Shown here: piece after piece, positions 63,249-64,000 of the stretch
How the letters are laid out: each line of letters begins with the position of its first letter
Numbering within the stretch: position 1 is the first letter of the stretch
Source of the DNA: Antitrichia curtipendula
Lineage: Eukaryota; Streptophyta; Bryopsida; Hypnales; Leucodontaceae
NCBI GenBank assembly: GCA_951230915.1
Contig: OX579641.1
Coordinates: 8,308,001-8,372,000, forward strand
Length of the DNA stretch: 64,000 nucleotides
Reading direction: 5' to 3'
Position numbers and translations under genes: made by a program
The notes under the pieces: model-generated
What the model was told of the DNA's origin: nothing
Seen by the model: the letters and a program-made list of their open reading frames with translations, nothing else
Databases searched by the model: none

Positions 63249-63585
63249 TCAAAAAATTCTAAAAGATTCCAAAAATATGTCAAAAACATTCCAAGAACAA
63301 TTCAAAAACAATCCAAAACAATCCAAGAACAACCCCAAAACAATCCAAAAACAATCCAAAAACAATCCAAGAACAACCCCAAAACAAACCCAAAACAACC
63401 CCCAAAACAATCCAAAAACAATCCAAAAACAATCCAAGAACAACCCCAAAACAACCCCAAAACAACCCCCAAAACAACCCCCAAAACAATCCAAAAACAA
63501 TCCAAGAACAACCCCAAAACAACCCCCAAAACAACCTCCAAAACAACCCCCAAAACAACCCAAAAACAACCCAAAAACAATCAAC
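63249..63585 (+). repeat. Minisatellite of CCAAAACAA / CCAAAAACAAT units
   Basis: About 25-28 short units of 10-12 bp, purine-rich on the forward strand. Because units are often multiples of three, all frames stay open on both strands and yield Asn/Pro/Lys/Gln or Cys/Phe/Gly repeats. These are artefacts, not proteins. Confidence 0.92.
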
Positions 63586-63798
63586 AAAAATGTGTTTACT
63601 TGGTCGTTGCACTATTCATATGAACAAAAATTTGTTAAACCATTTTGTTAACTTGTGCTCAAATCAACAAAAATTTGATAACCATTTTGTTAATGGGTGT
63701 TCAAATCAACAAAAAATTGTAGAAACGGTCATTGTAGTACCCAGATCAACAAGTTCTTGTTCATTTTCTGTTGATTTGGACGTAATTTTCTACTAGTG

Positions 63799-64000
63799 AG
63801 AGCGCGGCGCAAATGGACAACGACGGAAGCGCGGCGCGAAGGTATGTAGGAGAGCGCGGCGCAAATGGACAATGACGGGAGCGTGACGCGAAGGTAAGTG
63901 GCAACTTTCAAATTTTTAGGGCAGCTTTTAAAAAAAAACTCGGGCTGCCCGACTGCTTAACGCAGCGGGAGGCATGGTCCCGTGGGCATTTCAGCGTGGA
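63799..64000 (+). repeat. GC-rich minisatellite, right part, and window edge
   Basis: Two more copies of the 49-bp unit at 63799-63897, then a T/A tract with AGGGCAGC..TCGGGCTGCCCGAC, a short inverted repeat at about 63921-63951. Nothing else can be assigned before the window ends. Confidence 0.75.

Larger units (their letters stand above)
60573..63798. mobile_element. CACTA (En/Spm) non-autonomous element, 3.2 kb
   Basis: The ends are CACTAGTAGAAAAAT and the inverse ATTTTCTACTAGTG, flanked by a 3-bp duplication AGA (60570-60572 and 63799-63801). Subterminal copies of TGTTGATTTGGAC occur in both orientations within about 200 bp of each end, as expected for transposase-binding repeats of this superfamily. 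No transposase frame is present. The interior holds two palindromes, a CCGCCACGTAGGC-type minisatellite and a CCAAAACAA minisatellite. Confidence 0.92.

Noticed and set aside
63249..63651. Long open frames on both strands with Asn/Pro/Lys/Gln or Cys/Phe/Gly repeats
   Set aside because: They follow from a short CCAAAACAA minisatellite open in all frames; no unique sequence or start context.

Overview
The window looks like nuclear DNA of a green plant, most likely a non-seed streptophyte (bryophyte, lycophyte, fern or charophyte alga). Two genes with GT-AG introns can be followed end to end: an MSL1-type organellar mechanosensitive channel and a plant PLAT/lipoxygenase. They sit in very AT-rich DNA that is almost entirely decayed transposon sequence. 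I cannot fix the species from sequence alone.

Layout. 1-6349 (+): MSL1-like MscS channel, seven exons from 1115, preceded by a degenerate tandem repeat and probably missing its 5' exon(s). 6350-21500: repeat-dominated, with many TTAA-bounded inverted-repeat elements and one orphan exon-like block. 21528-25920 (-): complete ten-exon lipoxygenase of about 920 residues with all five iron ligands. 26000-36000: more TTAA elements, including two runs in which successive elements share boundary TTAA sites. 36180-36433 (+): the last two exons of an unrecognised gene. 41462-42061 (+): a broken piggyBac transposase, the likely class of source for the TTAA elements. 42000-51300: minisatellites, a CACTA-ended foldback and further TTAA copies.

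51385-59844 (-) is the most unusual part. It is a multi-exon gene for a Crypton-type (DUF3504-like) tyrosine recombinase. It has two in-frame stops, and its C-terminal coding repeat is interrupted by a 5.6-kb hAT-like element flanked by an 8-bp duplication. The hAT-like element is built from two nearly identical inverted arms of about 1.5 kb and contains the only assembly gap (54605-54804). About 730 bp upstream of the recombinase start codon, a 3.2-kb CACTA element with a 3-bp duplication has split a GC-rich minisatellite.

The genes do not form one pathway. The channel is expected in an organelle inner membrane and the lipoxygenase in plastid oxylipin synthesis. The rest records several DNA-transposon superfamilies (piggyBac, hAT, CACTA, Crypton) inserting into one another. 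I saw no tRNA, rRNA or CRISPR array.
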